Under the pieces are notes generated by a model that saw nothing but the letters and a program-made list of their open reading frames with translations, did not search any database and was not told the origin of the DNA. DNA of 64,000 nt from an uncultured Roseburia sp. (GTDB lineage Bacteria > Bacillota > Clostridia > Lachnospirales > Lachnospiraceae), in the NCBI GenBank assembly GCA_934317215.1, contig CAKREH010000007.1, positions 1 to 64,000 of the forward strand, given 5' to 3'. Made by a program: the position numbers and the translations under genes. This document shows, piece by piece, positions 34,549-42,658 of this stretch; position 1 is the first letter of the stretch; every line of letters starts with the position of its first letter.

Positions 34549-34741
34549 AAGCTCCACTCCTTCTATCTTCGTTTCATTTGAAACACACCCGGCAAATCAG
34601 GTTGCTGCAGCTGTCAGCTGTCCGAATGATCCTATGCCACAGTGCATAACCTCCATTGCACGCATGGGCAACTTTCACAATAAAAATATACCCATTGTCC
34701 CCACTCAAAAATACCTAGATTCTATTTTAATGCAAAACAGC

Positions 34742-34783
34742 AAAAAAAGAAAGAGGAAATGCATATTTTTTATGCACTTCCTC
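34742..34783 (-). terminator. Terminator of yitT
   Basis: Minus-strand stem GAGGAAGTGCAT/ATGCATTTCCTC (one mismatch) followed by TTTCTTTTTTT. The rest of 34,549-34,741 holds the leader of the PucR-type gene; no other gene is seen. Confidence 0.8.
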
Positions 34784-34840
34784 AATGTATGCTGCTTTTT
34801 TCCTATTTTTTACAGTGTACATAGTTCACAAAGAAAAACT

Positions 34841-35716
34841 TTATGACATCTGTTCCTGAAATCCCTCTCCAAGCACTTCCCTCGCATCGGAAACGATCAC
34901 AAACGCATCCGGATCTACTTCCCTTACGATCTCTTTTACCTGCACAATCTCTTTTTTCGATACTACGCAGTAAAGCATACATTTTTCTGCACCGGAATAC
35001 ATTCCCTTTGCATGAAGTCCTGTAACACCGCGTTCTAACTCCGTCATGATACGGTTTGCCACCTGTTCATAGTGATCCGTAATGATAAATGCTGCTTTTG
35101 AGAATTTCAAGCCTTCCATCAGCGCATCTGATACCTTGCTCGTCACAAAGATCGCAACGATCGCATACAATGCTGCGTGTACACCAAATACAAATAATCC
35201 GGCAGCTACGACCGCACCATCTAAAAACTGTATGATCTGCACCACAGAATAATGTTTATAATAATGCTGGATCAGCGTCGCGACCATCTCTGTTCCACCG
35301 GTCGTTGATTTTGCAAGCAGTACAAGACCCATTCCGACACCGCCGATACAGCCGCCAAAAATCGCTGCAAGCACATAATCACCGTCGGTGAGATCCACAA
35401 GCGGCAATATATAAAGCCAGAGGGAAAGCAGCATCGTTCCGACGATCGTTCTCCATATAAAACGTTTTCCTTTGATCTTTAAAGCTGCCAAAAAAAGCGG
35501 CACATTGAGCGCAAGGTTCGTCAGCCACAGAGGAATCCCACCCGGAATCAGATACCCTGTCACATCTTTGATAATGATCGCAAGACCGGTAAAACCTCCT
35601 GTTACCATGCTGACCGGATCATATACGCACTGAATACTTACTGCAATGAGCGCGGTTCCCACAAGCATGAGGATATAGTCCCAGACCGGAGATCTCTTAT
35701 AAAAAAACTTCTGCAT
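34841..35716 (-). CDS. yitT: YitT family membrane protein (DUF2179)
   Basis: A 291-residue protein with five to six membrane segments in the first 185 residues (VWDYILMLVGTALIAVSIQCVYDPVSMVTGGFTGLAIII is the typical start) and a cytoplasmic DUF2179 domain at about 215-285 (RGVTGLHAKGMYSGAEKCMLYCVVSKKEIVQVKEIVREVDPDAFVIVSDAREVLGEGF). Function of the family is not established. It follows the WecG/TagA-type gene by 8 bases and is probably co-transcribed with it. Confidence 0.9.
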   Translation of the reverse strand: MQKFFYKRSPVWDYILMLVGTALIAVSIQCVYDPVSMVTGGFTGLAIIIKDVTGYLIPGGIPLWLTNLALNVPLFLAALKIKGKRFIWRTIVGTMLLSLWLYILPLVDLTDGDYVLAAIFGGCIGGVGMGLVLLAKSTTGGTEMVATLIQHYYKHYSVVQIIQFLDGAVVAAGLFVFGVHAALYAIVAIFVTSKVSDALMEGLKFSKAAFIITDHYEQVANRIMTELERGVTGLHAKGMYSGAEKCMLYCVVSKKEIVQVKEIVREVDPDAFVIVSDAREVLGEGFQEQMS

Positions 35717-35724
35717 ACCGAACC

Positions 35725-36390
35725 TCAGCTTTCATACTTTTCAATACTGTTTTTTAATCTGACACGTTGGATCAGATTCCAGAAAAAACTTTTGATTCTT
35801 GATCTTTTCCGGTGAACCTCAAATCCGCCGATTCCATACCATAAATTGGCATTGATCTTGTCGCGGTGTTCCACAAGAAAATGTTCCTGTCCCGGAGATG
35901 GAATGATTGAAATGATCACATCCGGCGTCGCCGCATTCATTTCATTGATCACACCCTCAAGGTCTCCGACACAGTTTTCCGTTGCCGCCGCCCCTGCTAA
36001 CACCAGTTTCGGGTATTCCTCTCTGAGTTCCTGTATGAATTCATCAACAGCTCCCTGTGTCTCTCCAATAATAAAAACAGATTTGCGGTTGCGCTCCACA
36101 CGTTTCAAAAATTCATCTGAAAAATCATTTTCTTCTGTCTCGCGGATCCGCTGCATCGTATCGACTCCAGCCGCCTGCAGAATGCCTTTTTCTCCGATCA
36201 CTGCCAGATCAAGAGAAGAAATAACCTCTTTTAACACAGGATCTGATTCTGACTCAGTCAGCATCTGCATGGAAACCATCTCAATCACATTTAACATGTT
36301 ATTATCATACCAGGCTTCCACGTGCATGATTGCTTCCCGCACTGTGTAATTGTCCAGTTGTATTCCAAGAATATCTATTTTCTTAATCAT
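35725..36390 (-). CDS. WecG/TagA/CpsF-like glycosyltransferase family protein
   Basis: A 221-residue protein starting at Met 36390 (MIKKIDILGIQLDNYTVREA), which is the standard WecG/TagA opening. The family fold is suggested by AVIGEKGILQAAG, RKSVFIIGETQGAVDEFIQELREEYP, DVIISIIPSPGQEHFLVEHRDKINANLWYGIGGFEVHRKRSRIKSFFWNLIQRVRLK. The usual motifs are diverged (VIGEKG instead of PDGxG; GFEVHR instead of the Asp-containing acceptor motif). Activity as a transferase of N-acetylmannosaminuronate or similar sugars is therefore uncertain. Confidence 0.75.
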   Translation of the reverse strand: MIKKIDILGIQLDNYTVREAIMHVEAWYDNNMLNVIEMVSMQMLTESESDPVLKEVISSLDLAVIGEKGILQAAGVDTMQRIRETEENDFSDEFLKRVERNRKSVFIIGETQGAVDEFIQELREEYPKLVLAGAAATENCVGDLEGVINEMNAATPDVIISIIPSPGQEHFLVEHRDKINANLWYGIGGFEVHRKRSRIKSFFWNLIQRVRLKNSIEKYES

Positions 36391-36484
36391 TTTACACCCA
36401 TATTCATTTCCATATATTGAAAAAATATACGCGAACAGTATATCAAACATGGTGTAATATTTCAAGAAATACTGATCTTAGCTT

Positions 36485-38170
36485 TTATTTCTGTTCCGAA
36501 TTTTTCGTTGTTGTAAACAATTTCTTTAAGCAGCTGTATGCAACCAGAACACCTAATATCATAAGAAGAAGTGCAACGATCAGCTGTAATCCATCTACTA
36601 AGAATGTTGCGTTGTGTGCAGCAATATTTCCTGCCAGGGCGACCGTTTTCTGTACCAGTGCCGTAAATGTAACAGCCAGCATCATAAACATCGGTATGTA
36701 AAGTGTCCATCCGGTTCTTCCTGTCGTCTTTAAAAATACAGCCAGTGCGATCAGTACCATAGCAGCAAGCAGCTGGTTTGCAGAACCAAACAGAGGCCAG
36801 ATATTGTTGTAACCGCCAAGTGTCAAAAGATATCCAGAGAATAATGTGATCACAGTTGCAAAATACTTATTTGTCAGTACACGCTGTGCCGTTGTCATCT
36901 GTTTCGGATCTGTGCTGTTCCCGTAAAACAGTTCCTGGAAAGACATACGTCCGATTCTTGCTACAGAGTCAAGCGAGGTAAGTGCAAGTGCAGATACACA
37001 CATGGTCATAAATACGGTTGCAACCTGAACCGGCACACCGAGTTTCTCTAAGAAACCTGCAACTCCGGAAGAGAAGATTGCAAACGGTGTTCCCTCCGGT
37101 TTTGTTCCACCGACTGCAACAGCACCAACAACGACAAGTGCTACGATGCCAAGTAATGATTCGACTACCATTGCGCCATAACCGATCATCGGCATGTCTT
37201 TTTCATTGCTGACCGTCTTTGAGGAAGTTCCTGAAGATACAAGACTGTGGAAACCGGAAACTGCACCACAGGCGATCGTTACAAACAATGTCGGGAATAA
37301 TCCACTTCCATTTACATCGAAACCATTAAATGCATTTAACTGCATCTGCGGATGTGCAACAACAACACCGACAACCGCACCGATGATCATGCCGAGTAAC
37401 ATGAAGGTTGTCATGTAATCTCTAGGCTGCATTAAAAGCCACATCGGAAGTACGGATGCAAGGAATAAGTACGCCATGATGATATAGATCCATGCCGTCT
37501 TTGAAGCATAGATTGGAAGTTTCATACCAACTGCAAACATCACAACCAAAAGAACGATTGCAACGACCGCTTTGATCCACTCGTTCATTTTTCCGACATG
37601 TTTCTGGATCACACCAAAGATAACAGCTACCACGATAAACAGCATGGAAATGGAAGCTGCCGCTGAATTTGCATAAGCGGTCTCTGCGCTATCAAGTCCG
37701 ACGCCGTTGAATGTTCCAGCCACCATATCTGTGAAGGCTGCGATAACAAGCAGTGTAAACAGCCAGCAGAACAGCATGAACAATTTACGTCCTGTCTTGC
37801 CGATGTATTTTTCGATGATCATTCCCATCGATTTTCCTTCATTCTTGACAGATGCATACAATGCACCGAAATCCTGCACGGCACCGAAGAATAATCCACC
37901 GATGATCAGCCATAACAGAACCGGCACCCATCCAAATACAGATGCTAAGATCGGTCCTGTAACAGGTCCGGCTCCTGCGATTGATGAAAACTGGTGTGAA
38001 AATACCGTAAATTTTGATGACGGTACATAATCCTGTCCGTCCTCATGTGTGCAGGCAGGTGTCTTTGCATTCGGGTCGATCCCCCACTTTTTTGCAAGCC
38101 ATCTTCCATACAGCAGATATCCTGCCGAAAGCGCTGCAATGCCGATCAAAACAATCACTAATCCATTCAT
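36485..38170 (-). CDS. cstA: Carbon starvation protein CstA (peptide/pyruvate transporter family)
   Basis: A large inner-membrane protein with many helices, 561 residues. CstA signatures are clear: LAKKWGIDPNAKTPACTHEDGQDYVPSSKFTVFSHQFSSIAGAGPVTGPILA at the N-terminus, then GFHSLVSSGTSSKTVSNEKDMPMIGYGAM in the middle. The family imports peptides or pyruvate under starvation. The start has AGGAG. Its upstream region is long and complex: a leader with hairpins, a MITE copy, and a T-box with its own promoter. This makes amino-acid-responsive control plausible. Confidence 0.93.
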   Translation of the reverse strand: MNGLVIVLIGIAALSAGYLLYGRWLAKKWGIDPNAKTPACTHEDGQDYVPSSKFTVFSHQFSSIAGAGPVTGPILASVFGWVPVLLWLIIGGLFFGAVQDFGALYASVKNEGKSMGMIIEKYIGKTGRKLFMLFCWLFTLLVIAAFTDMVAGTFNGVGLDSAETAYANSAAASISMLFIVVAVIFGVIQKHVGKMNEWIKAVVAIVLLVVMFAVGMKLPIYASKTAWIYIIMAYLFLASVLPMWLLMQPRDYMTTFMLLGMIIGAVVGVVVAHPQMQLNAFNGFDVNGSGLFPTLFVTIACGAVSGFHSLVSSGTSSKTVSNEKDMPMIGYGAMVVESLLGIVALVVVGAVAVGGTKPEGTPFAIFSSGVAGFLEKLGVPVQVATVFMTMCVSALALTSLDSVARIGRMSFQELFYGNSTDPKQMTTAQRVLTNKYFATVITLFSGYLLTLGGYNNIWPLFGSANQLLAAMVLIALAVFLKTTGRTGWTLYIPMFMMLAVTFTALVQKTVALAGNIAAHNATFLVDGLQLIVALLLMILGVLVAYSCLKKLFTTTKNSEQK

Positions 38171-38297
38171 AACCTTTTACCGTCTGCAGATTGCAGACAA
38201 CTCCTTTCTTTTTTTCAGATAAACAATTTTCAGTGCAATTTTTTATTCATGACAATAAATTGCTGCTCTGCAAGCATTCTATTGTCATAAAGAACAA

Positions 38298-38383
38298 AGA
38301 GTCGCTTGCGACTCTTTCGCGCTCGAGCAGTGCGGTTTACAGCTAACTTCTACTCCGCGAGATGCGCATCCCGCCCGGAGGGC
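38298..38383. promoter_or_regulatory. GC-rich hairpins in the cstA upstream region
   Basis: AGAGTCGC-TT-GCGACTCT (38298-38315) and GCCC-GGA-GGGC plus TTTTT (38373-38388 on the plus strand) stand out in an AT-rich stretch 130-215 bases upstream of cstA. Between them lies TTCGCGCTCGAGCAGTGCGG. They abut the MITE copy at 38,416. Function unknown. Confidence 0.45.
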
Positions 38384-38415
38384 TTTTTCATTCATAGGAC
38401 GTAATTTCCTATGAA

Positions 38416-38730
38416 GATTAGGGTGTCAAAAGGTGGTTCATAACTTAGCGATTGTCAAATTGCACAAAGCCGAGACTGTTTTTGTGACTTTGGGAGAAAA
38501 TTAGAAAATCTTAGTATGCCTGTCTATTTACAGTAATGTTCTGCCACGGACGGCAGAACAAGGCTTCACGAGCCATGGAAGGCTCGTTGAATGCCGTTTA
38601 CGTCACTCTGTGAAAAACTGATTCAGGCATACTTAGTTTTTCTTATTTTCGGACAACGGAACAAAACAAGTTCGGTTTTGTGCAATTTGACAGACCCAAA
38701 ATTGAAAACCACCTTTTGACACCCGAATCC
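38416..38730. mobile_element. MITE-like palindromic element, long copy
   Basis: A 315-bp element with the same terminal inverted repeats as the 30,318 copy (left GATTAGGGTGTCAAAAGG, right CCTTTTGACACCCGAATCC). It contains an extra central block bounded by CTTAGTATGCCTG (38510-38522) and CAGGCATACTTAG (38624-38636). Inside are hairpins GTTCTGCC-ACGGAC-GGCAGAAC and CGAGCC-ATGGAA-GGCTCG. No coding capacity. Its right end abuts the T-tract of the T-box terminator, in the same geometry as copy 1. Confidence 0.8.
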
Positions 38731-38738
38731 TATGAATT

Positions 38739-39065
38739 AAAAAAGCTTCCGTCTTTCTAATGTTCACACATTCAAAAGACGAAAGCCTGTACTTCCGCGA
38801 TACCACTTTTCCTGCCATGTTTCCATGACCTCTCTGCCCCGTCATATATCTGTCCACTTGTCTTTGTACAAATATCCCTAACAGGTCTCTCTGTAACGGG
38901 AGAGTTCCGGTGCCGCTTACTGACCTCTATGGTTTTCGGTGTACTGCTCGCAGAGGATATTATCAAAAGATGCATGTCATTTTCCACCTGCCAATGACTC
39001 TCTGTAATGCATTGCCTTCCAATAATGGTATTCTGTTCACTGCATTTGTTCTATTTATCTGTATG
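38739..39065 (-). ncRNA. T-box leader riboswitch
   Basis: The antiterminator core AAAAGTGGTATCGCGGAAG (minus strand, near 38,790-38,810) matches the T-box consensus GGTGGTACCGCG. It is followed by a 12-bp terminator GCTTTCGTCTTT/AAAGACGGAAGC and TTTTTT (38739-38784). Upstream are a stem III-like CTCTCCCGTTACAGAGAG and stem I with AGAGAG and an apical GTCATT-GGCAGGTGGAA-AATGAC. T-boxes sense uncharged tRNA. The specifier codon cannot be read with confidence. The next same-strand gene is cstA, beyond the MITE copy. Confidence 0.82.
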
Positions 39066-39071
39066 CCACAT

Positions 39072-39099
39072 AGTTTAGCACTCTTTTTTGAAATGTCAA
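39072..39099 (-). promoter_or_regulatory. Promoter of the T-box leader
   Basis: A perfect TTGACA (39094-39099), a 16-base spacer and TAAACT (39072-39077) on the minus strand, placing the transcript start near 39,065. Confidence 0.75.
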
Positions 39100-39285
39100 C
39101 TACTATTTCACATTTTATTTTATTCATATATCTTTTCTGAATTGTATGACAGCTCATTAAATAATTGTATCTTTTTTCATATTTAAAAAGTCAATATGTT
39201 TTCCGCACTTTTTCATTTTATTGCAAACTTTATGCTTTCTATACAAAACAAACATTCGCTTTTTTCACTATGTAAACCACTCTTT

Positions 39286-39382
39286 TGGGGATAAAAAATG
39301 TGGATAACGTGGATAACTCCGTGTATAACTCTATTTTTACATATTTTTATGTGGTTTTTACAGTGGATAACTTTCGGGATAA
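39286..39382 (+). promoter_or_regulatory. Cluster of DnaA-box-like motifs
   Basis: Six same-strand 9-mers close to the DnaA box TGTGGATAA: TGGGGATAA (39286), TGTGGATAA (39299, perfect), CGTGGATAA (39308), CGTGTATAA (39320), AGTGGATAA (39362) and TCGGGATAA (39374). An AT-rich stretch lies between the fourth and fifth. No dnaA, dnaN or rpmH is nearby, so this is not the usual oriC neighbourhood. No gene is supported in 39,100-39,530. Confidence 0.55.
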
Positions 39383-39532
39383 CTTTGCCTCTTTGTTTAT
39401 TATTTTTGATACACCCTGATATTTTGTGCATGTTGTATATCAGTCTTTTTCGTGGAAATAAGGTACCATGCAGAGTTAAAATCATTTGGAGTATCGGTAT
39501 GAGAATAAATCCTGCTGCACAGAATCTTTACG

Positions 39533-39569
39533 CAAAAAACAGCTATCATCCTAAGACAATAGCTGTTTT
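39533..39569 (-). terminator. Terminator of the NlpC/P60 gene
   Basis: Minus-strand stem AAAACAGCTAT/ATAGCTGTTTT followed by TTGCG, 26 bases after the stop codon. Confidence 0.8.
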
Positions 39570-39594
39570 CACCATTTTAATATTCAATATTAAC

Positions 39595-40794
39595 TTAGAA
39601 AATTCTTCTTACGCAGATCGGACTTCTGTAATTTACATTAGAGAACTTGATACCACTGGAAGGTGTACTTGCGTGAACGATCGTGCCGCCACCAACATAA
39701 ATAGCAACGTGACCACTGTAGCATACAATATCTCCCGGCTGTGCGTTGGCAAGACTTACTTCATATCCAACACCTCTTAATGCACTGGAAGAATGCGGAA
39801 GACCTACACCAAATGCTGCATATACACTCATAACAAAACCAGAGCAGTCAGCACCATTTGTCAGACTGGTTCCACCATATACATATGGATTACCGATAAA
39901 CTGTGATGCATAACTTGCAACTGCCTGTCCATTAGAGCTTCCTGCTGCTGCGTAACTCTTTGAACTTCCTGTACTGCTTCCTGAAGAAGATGACTTACTC
40001 TCAGCTTTCTTTCTGGCTGCATTTGCTGCTGCATCAGCTGCCTCACGCTCTGCCTCTTCTTTTGCAAGTCTGGCTTTTTCCTCTGCTTTTGATTCTGCCT
40101 GTACAAAATCAATGCTGAAATCAACATAATCTTTATGTACCCAGCCGTCACCCTCTTCTGTTGTTACCTTAGCCCAGTCTTCTACTGATTCATCATCAAT
40201 AACAACCAGGTCATCGCCAACCGGTACCTGTGTCAGAATACTTGCATCCGTGGACGGCTCTGTTCTTACATGAAGTGTTGTGGTATTAACCTTAGCATAT
40301 TTTGTGCTGACTTTCTTTGCCAGTTCTTCATCATTCGGTACTACATATTCACATTTTACATATCCATCAACATTACCGGACTTGATACGATACCATCCAT
40401 TATCGGTTGTCTCAAGAATCGTTCCTGCTGAATTATTGTACAGCTTACCAAGTACCTCACTGTCTGTGTTCGGTTCTGAACGGACATTTACATAATTATC
40501 AACCTGTGCAATTGCAATATCTGTATATTCAGAAGCAACAACCGGTGTATCATTCTCGCTGACCTGTTCTGCCTGCTCTGCTGCCGCCTGGGCTGCTGCA
40601 TCATTACTGTCTGCAAGGCATTGTGCCAGTGCCTGTGAAACACCTGCTGCCGGAGTCTGTCCTTCTGCAATTTCAACTGCTGTTACACTTGAAACACCTG
40701 CGACCGGAGCAGCATATGTATTTAATCCAAAACTGCTGATTGATAATGCTCCTGCCAAAAGACAGCCTGTAATTCTTACCATTCTATTCTTCAT
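39595..40794 (-). CDS. Secreted SH3-domain NlpC/P60 peptidoglycan hydrolase
   Basis: An exported cell-wall endopeptidase of 399 residues. Signal peptide first (RITGCLLAGALSISSFGLNTYA), then two bacterial SH3 domains at about 97-150 (VNVRSEPNTDSEVLGKLYNN) and 165-220 (LHVRTEPSTDASILTQVPVG), an Ala/Lys/Glu-rich helical linker with a Ser-rich stretch, and the NlpC/P60 domain at about 285-399. The catalytic Cys is in GADCSGFVMSVY, with His in YSGHVAIYVGGG and the third polar residue position in IVHAS. The start follows GGAGG. Single-gene unit with a consensus promoter. Confidence 0.93.
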   Translation of the reverse strand: MKNRMVRITGCLLAGALSISSFGLNTYAAPVAGVSSVTAVEIAEGQTPAAGVSQALAQCLADSNDAAAQAAAEQAEQVSENDTPVVASEYTDIAIAQVDNYVNVRSEPNTDSEVLGKLYNNSAGTILETTDNGWYRIKSGNVDGYVKCEYVVPNDEELAKKVSTKYAKVNTTTLHVRTEPSTDASILTQVPVGDDLVVIDDESVEDWAKVTTEEGDGWVHKDYVDFSIDFVQAESKAEEKARLAKEEAEREAADAAANAARKKAESKSSSSGSSTGSSKSYAAAGSSNGQAVASYASQFIGNPYVYGGTSLTNGADCSGFVMSVYAAFGVGLPHSSSALRGVGYEVSLANAQPGDIVCYSGHVAIYVGGGTIVHASTPSSGIKFSNVNYRSPICVRRIF

Positions 40795-40867
40795 TTACGA
40801 AAAGCCTCCAATTGAGTTTTCATGTTTTTATTGTTTGTTACGAATTTGTTACATTTATTACGTGATT

Positions 40868-40896
40868 ATTATAGCAAAGGCATATTTTCATGTCAA
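40868..40896 (-). promoter_or_regulatory. Consensus SigA promoter of the NlpC/P60 gene
   Basis: Perfect TTGACA (40891-40896), 17-base spacer and perfect TATAAT (40868-40873) on the minus strand, about 75 bases upstream of the start. Expression is expected to be high. Confidence 0.88.
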
Positions 40897-41013
40897 CCTG
40901 TATTAACCGTGAATTTTACTAAAATATTACATTCTTTTTTATTCATTTTTTCAATTAAACCTTGGAAAATGATCATTTTTTTCATAAAAAACTCATTTTT
41001 CCCCGGAAAAGCC

Positions 41014-41042
41014 TTGTCTTTTTCGTAGTTTATTGTCATAAT
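41014..41042 (+). promoter_or_regulatory. Promoter of the yjfB-like gene
   Basis: TTGTCT (41014-41019), a 17-base spacer and CATAAT (41037-41042), 32 bases before the start. It looks SigA-like; no SigD (flagellar) box was seen. Confidence 0.55.
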
Positions 41043-41074
41043 GAGACTATCATTAAGTTTTCAGGAGGTGCAGC

Positions 41075-41287
41075 ATGGATATTTCAGGTATGACACCAGC
41101 TCTTAGCACATTACAGTCCTACGACGCAGGTTCTTCCGTCAGCCAGACCAGTCTTTCCTATGCCGTTTCAACCGAATTATTAAGTCAGCAGCTTGATATG
41201 GAACAGGAGATGGGCACCGCTATGGTTCAGATGATGGAGCGTTCCGTAACACCGGGACTTGGCGGAAATATTGACGTCTATATTTAA
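41075..41287 (+). CDS. yjfB: YjfB-like putative motility protein
   Basis: A 70-residue protein matching the YjfB_motility family, which is associated with flagellated Firmicutes. It starts MDISGMTPALSTLQS and has the pattern AVSTELLSQQLDMEQEMGTAMVQMMERSVTPGLGGNIDVYI (hydrophobic heptads, conserved Pro/Gly end). The start has a strong AGGAGGTG site. It is short but clearly expressed as its own unit, with a promoter and a strong terminator. The biochemical role is unknown. Confidence 0.8.
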   Translation: MDISGMTPALSTLQSYDAGSSVSQTSLSYAVSTELLSQQLDMEQEMGTAMVQMMERSVTPGLGGNIDVYI

Positions 41288-41292
41288 ACAGC

Positions 41293-41340
41293 AAAAATCC
41301 CGGTACAGATGGAATCAAAACCGTTTGTACCGGGATTTTT
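41293..41340 (+). terminator. Terminator of the yjfB-like gene
   Basis: Stem AAATCCCGGTACA/TGTACCGGGATTT followed by TT, 8 bases after the stop. Confidence 0.9.
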
Positions 41341-41391
41341 CATGTTAACCTGCAGCTGTGGATTTGTCTGCACAGTGTGATCTGTTTTCTT

Positions 41392-41766
41392 TTATTTTAC
41401 AGCAACAGCTTCGATCTCAAGCATGACATCCTTTGGCAGACGTGCAACTTCCACACAGCTTCTGGATGGGAATGCTCCGTCAAAAAATGTTGCATATACT
41501 TCATTGATTGCTCCGAAGTCGTTCATCTCTTTGATAAATACTGTTGTTTTAACAACGTTTGCCATGCTGGTTCCAGCTGCTTCTAACAGGTTAGAAAGGT
41601 TGGTCAGTGCCTGTTTTGCCTGTGCCACGGAACCTTCCGGGATCTCACCGGTTTCCGGTACGACCGGAATAATACCTGATGTATAAACCATTCCATTTAC
41701 TTCGATTGCCTGTGAATAAGGTCCGATTGCTGCCGGAGCCTTGTCTGTGCTGATGACTTTTTTCAT
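41392..41766 (-). CDS. ridA: RidA family reactive-intermediate deaminase
   Basis: Hydrolyses reactive enamine/imine intermediates released by pyridoxal enzymes. The 124 residues are the family length. Key segments are APAAIGPYSQAIEVNGMVYTSG, QAKQALTNLSNLLEAAG, and the C-terminal signature RSCVEVARLPKDVMLEIEAVA with the carboxylate-binding Arg and the conserved Glu. Start ATG at 41766 follows AGAAGGA. It lies alone, convergent with yjfB. Confidence 0.94.
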   Translation of the reverse strand: MKKVISTDKAPAAIGPYSQAIEVNGMVYTSGIIPVVPETGEIPEGSVAQAKQALTNLSNLLEAAGTSMANVVKTTVFIKEMNDFGAINEVYATFFDGAFPSRSCVEVARLPKDVMLEIEAVAVK

Positions 41767-41819
41767 AAGATTGTCCTTCTTTCTGTCAATTTTTTCCTAT
41801 CATAGCATATGCTTTTAAA

Positions 41820-42656
41820 TTAATCAATTTTACGGATCGATTTTTCATTGATCTCGATCCTGCGCTCTTTATAGAGCCGTCCAACTGCTCTCTTGAATGC
41901 ATTTTTACTGAGTCCTGTCTCCCTTTTGATAACTTCCGGGGAGGACTTGTCTGTAAATGGAAGTACGCCTGCAAATTCCTCAATGACCTGCATTACCTTT
42001 TCGGCATCTGCGTCCATCTGAAGATAAGCTTTCTGGCGCATGGTAATATCTAACTTTCCATCCGGCTTTACATTCGTCACAGTCGCCTCGATGACATCAC
42101 CAATACGCAGCATGCTGTGATCCTCAAAAGATGGAAGCATTGCAGAATATCTGTCGTCCACCGCAACAAATGTTCCAAAGTTATCACTGAACTCATAGAC
42201 ACGGCCATTTACAATATCGCCGGTATGATATGGTGCTTCTAACGACAGCAGATCATACAGATGTTTCATGCTTGCACATAATCGTCTGCTCTTGTCAATG
42301 TATAACGTCACTAAAACCTCATCCTCCGGCTGAACCTTAACCGTCATCTCTTTATATGGAAGAAACAGATCTTTTTCCAGTCCCCAGTCAAGAAAAGCAC
42401 CGATTTTTCCAACCTCTTTTACAGTCAGCACCGCAAGACCTCCCAATGTCAGCTTCGGTGTATTTGTCGTCGCAATGAGCCGGTCCTTAGAATCCTTATA
42501 GAGAAACACCCGGAGTTCATCCCCGATCTTCGTTCCTTCCGGTACCTGTTTTTCCGGCAGTAACACACGGGTTTCATCCTCCATATGTTCTGCGAGATAA
42601 ACGCCAAATTCTACTTTTTTTATCACAACAAGTTTCTGATATTCACCTAATCGCAT
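41820..42656 (-). CDS. cvfB: CvfB-type S1-domain RNA-binding protein
   Basis: A 278-residue protein with three S1-like OB-fold domains (VVIKKVEFGVYLAEH at 9-23; LTVKEVGKIGAFLDWGLEKDLFLPY at about 77-101; VNGRVYEFSDNFGTFVAVDDRYSAMLP at about 150-176) and a C-terminal winged helix (VIKRETGLSKNAFKRAVGRLYKERRIEI). This is the layout of CvfB/YitL, an RNA-binding regulator of virulence-factor and other mRNAs in Gram-positives. It lies 2 bases after the acyl-ACP thioesterase gene, so the two are co-transcribed. Confidence 0.9.
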   Translation of the reverse strand: MRLGEYQKLVVIKKVEFGVYLAEHMEDETRVLLPEKQVPEGTKIGDELRVFLYKDSKDRLIATTNTPKLTLGGLAVLTVKEVGKIGAFLDWGLEKDLFLPYKEMTVKVQPEDEVLVTLYIDKSRRLCASMKHLYDLLSLEAPYHTGDIVNGRVYEFSDNFGTFVAVDDRYSAMLPSFEDHSMLRIGDVIEATVTNVKPDGKLDITMRQKAYLQMDADAEKVMQVIEEFAGVLPFTDKSSPEVIKRETGLSKNAFKRAVGRLYKERRIEINEKSIRKID

Positions 42657-42658
42657 TT

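Noticed and set aside
39298..39780. A 160-codon plus-strand open frame rich in Trp, Ile and Leu.
   Set aside because: It runs over the DnaA-like boxes, a terminator and the antisense of the NlpC gene, with no ribosome binding site; an artefact of the repeated sequence.
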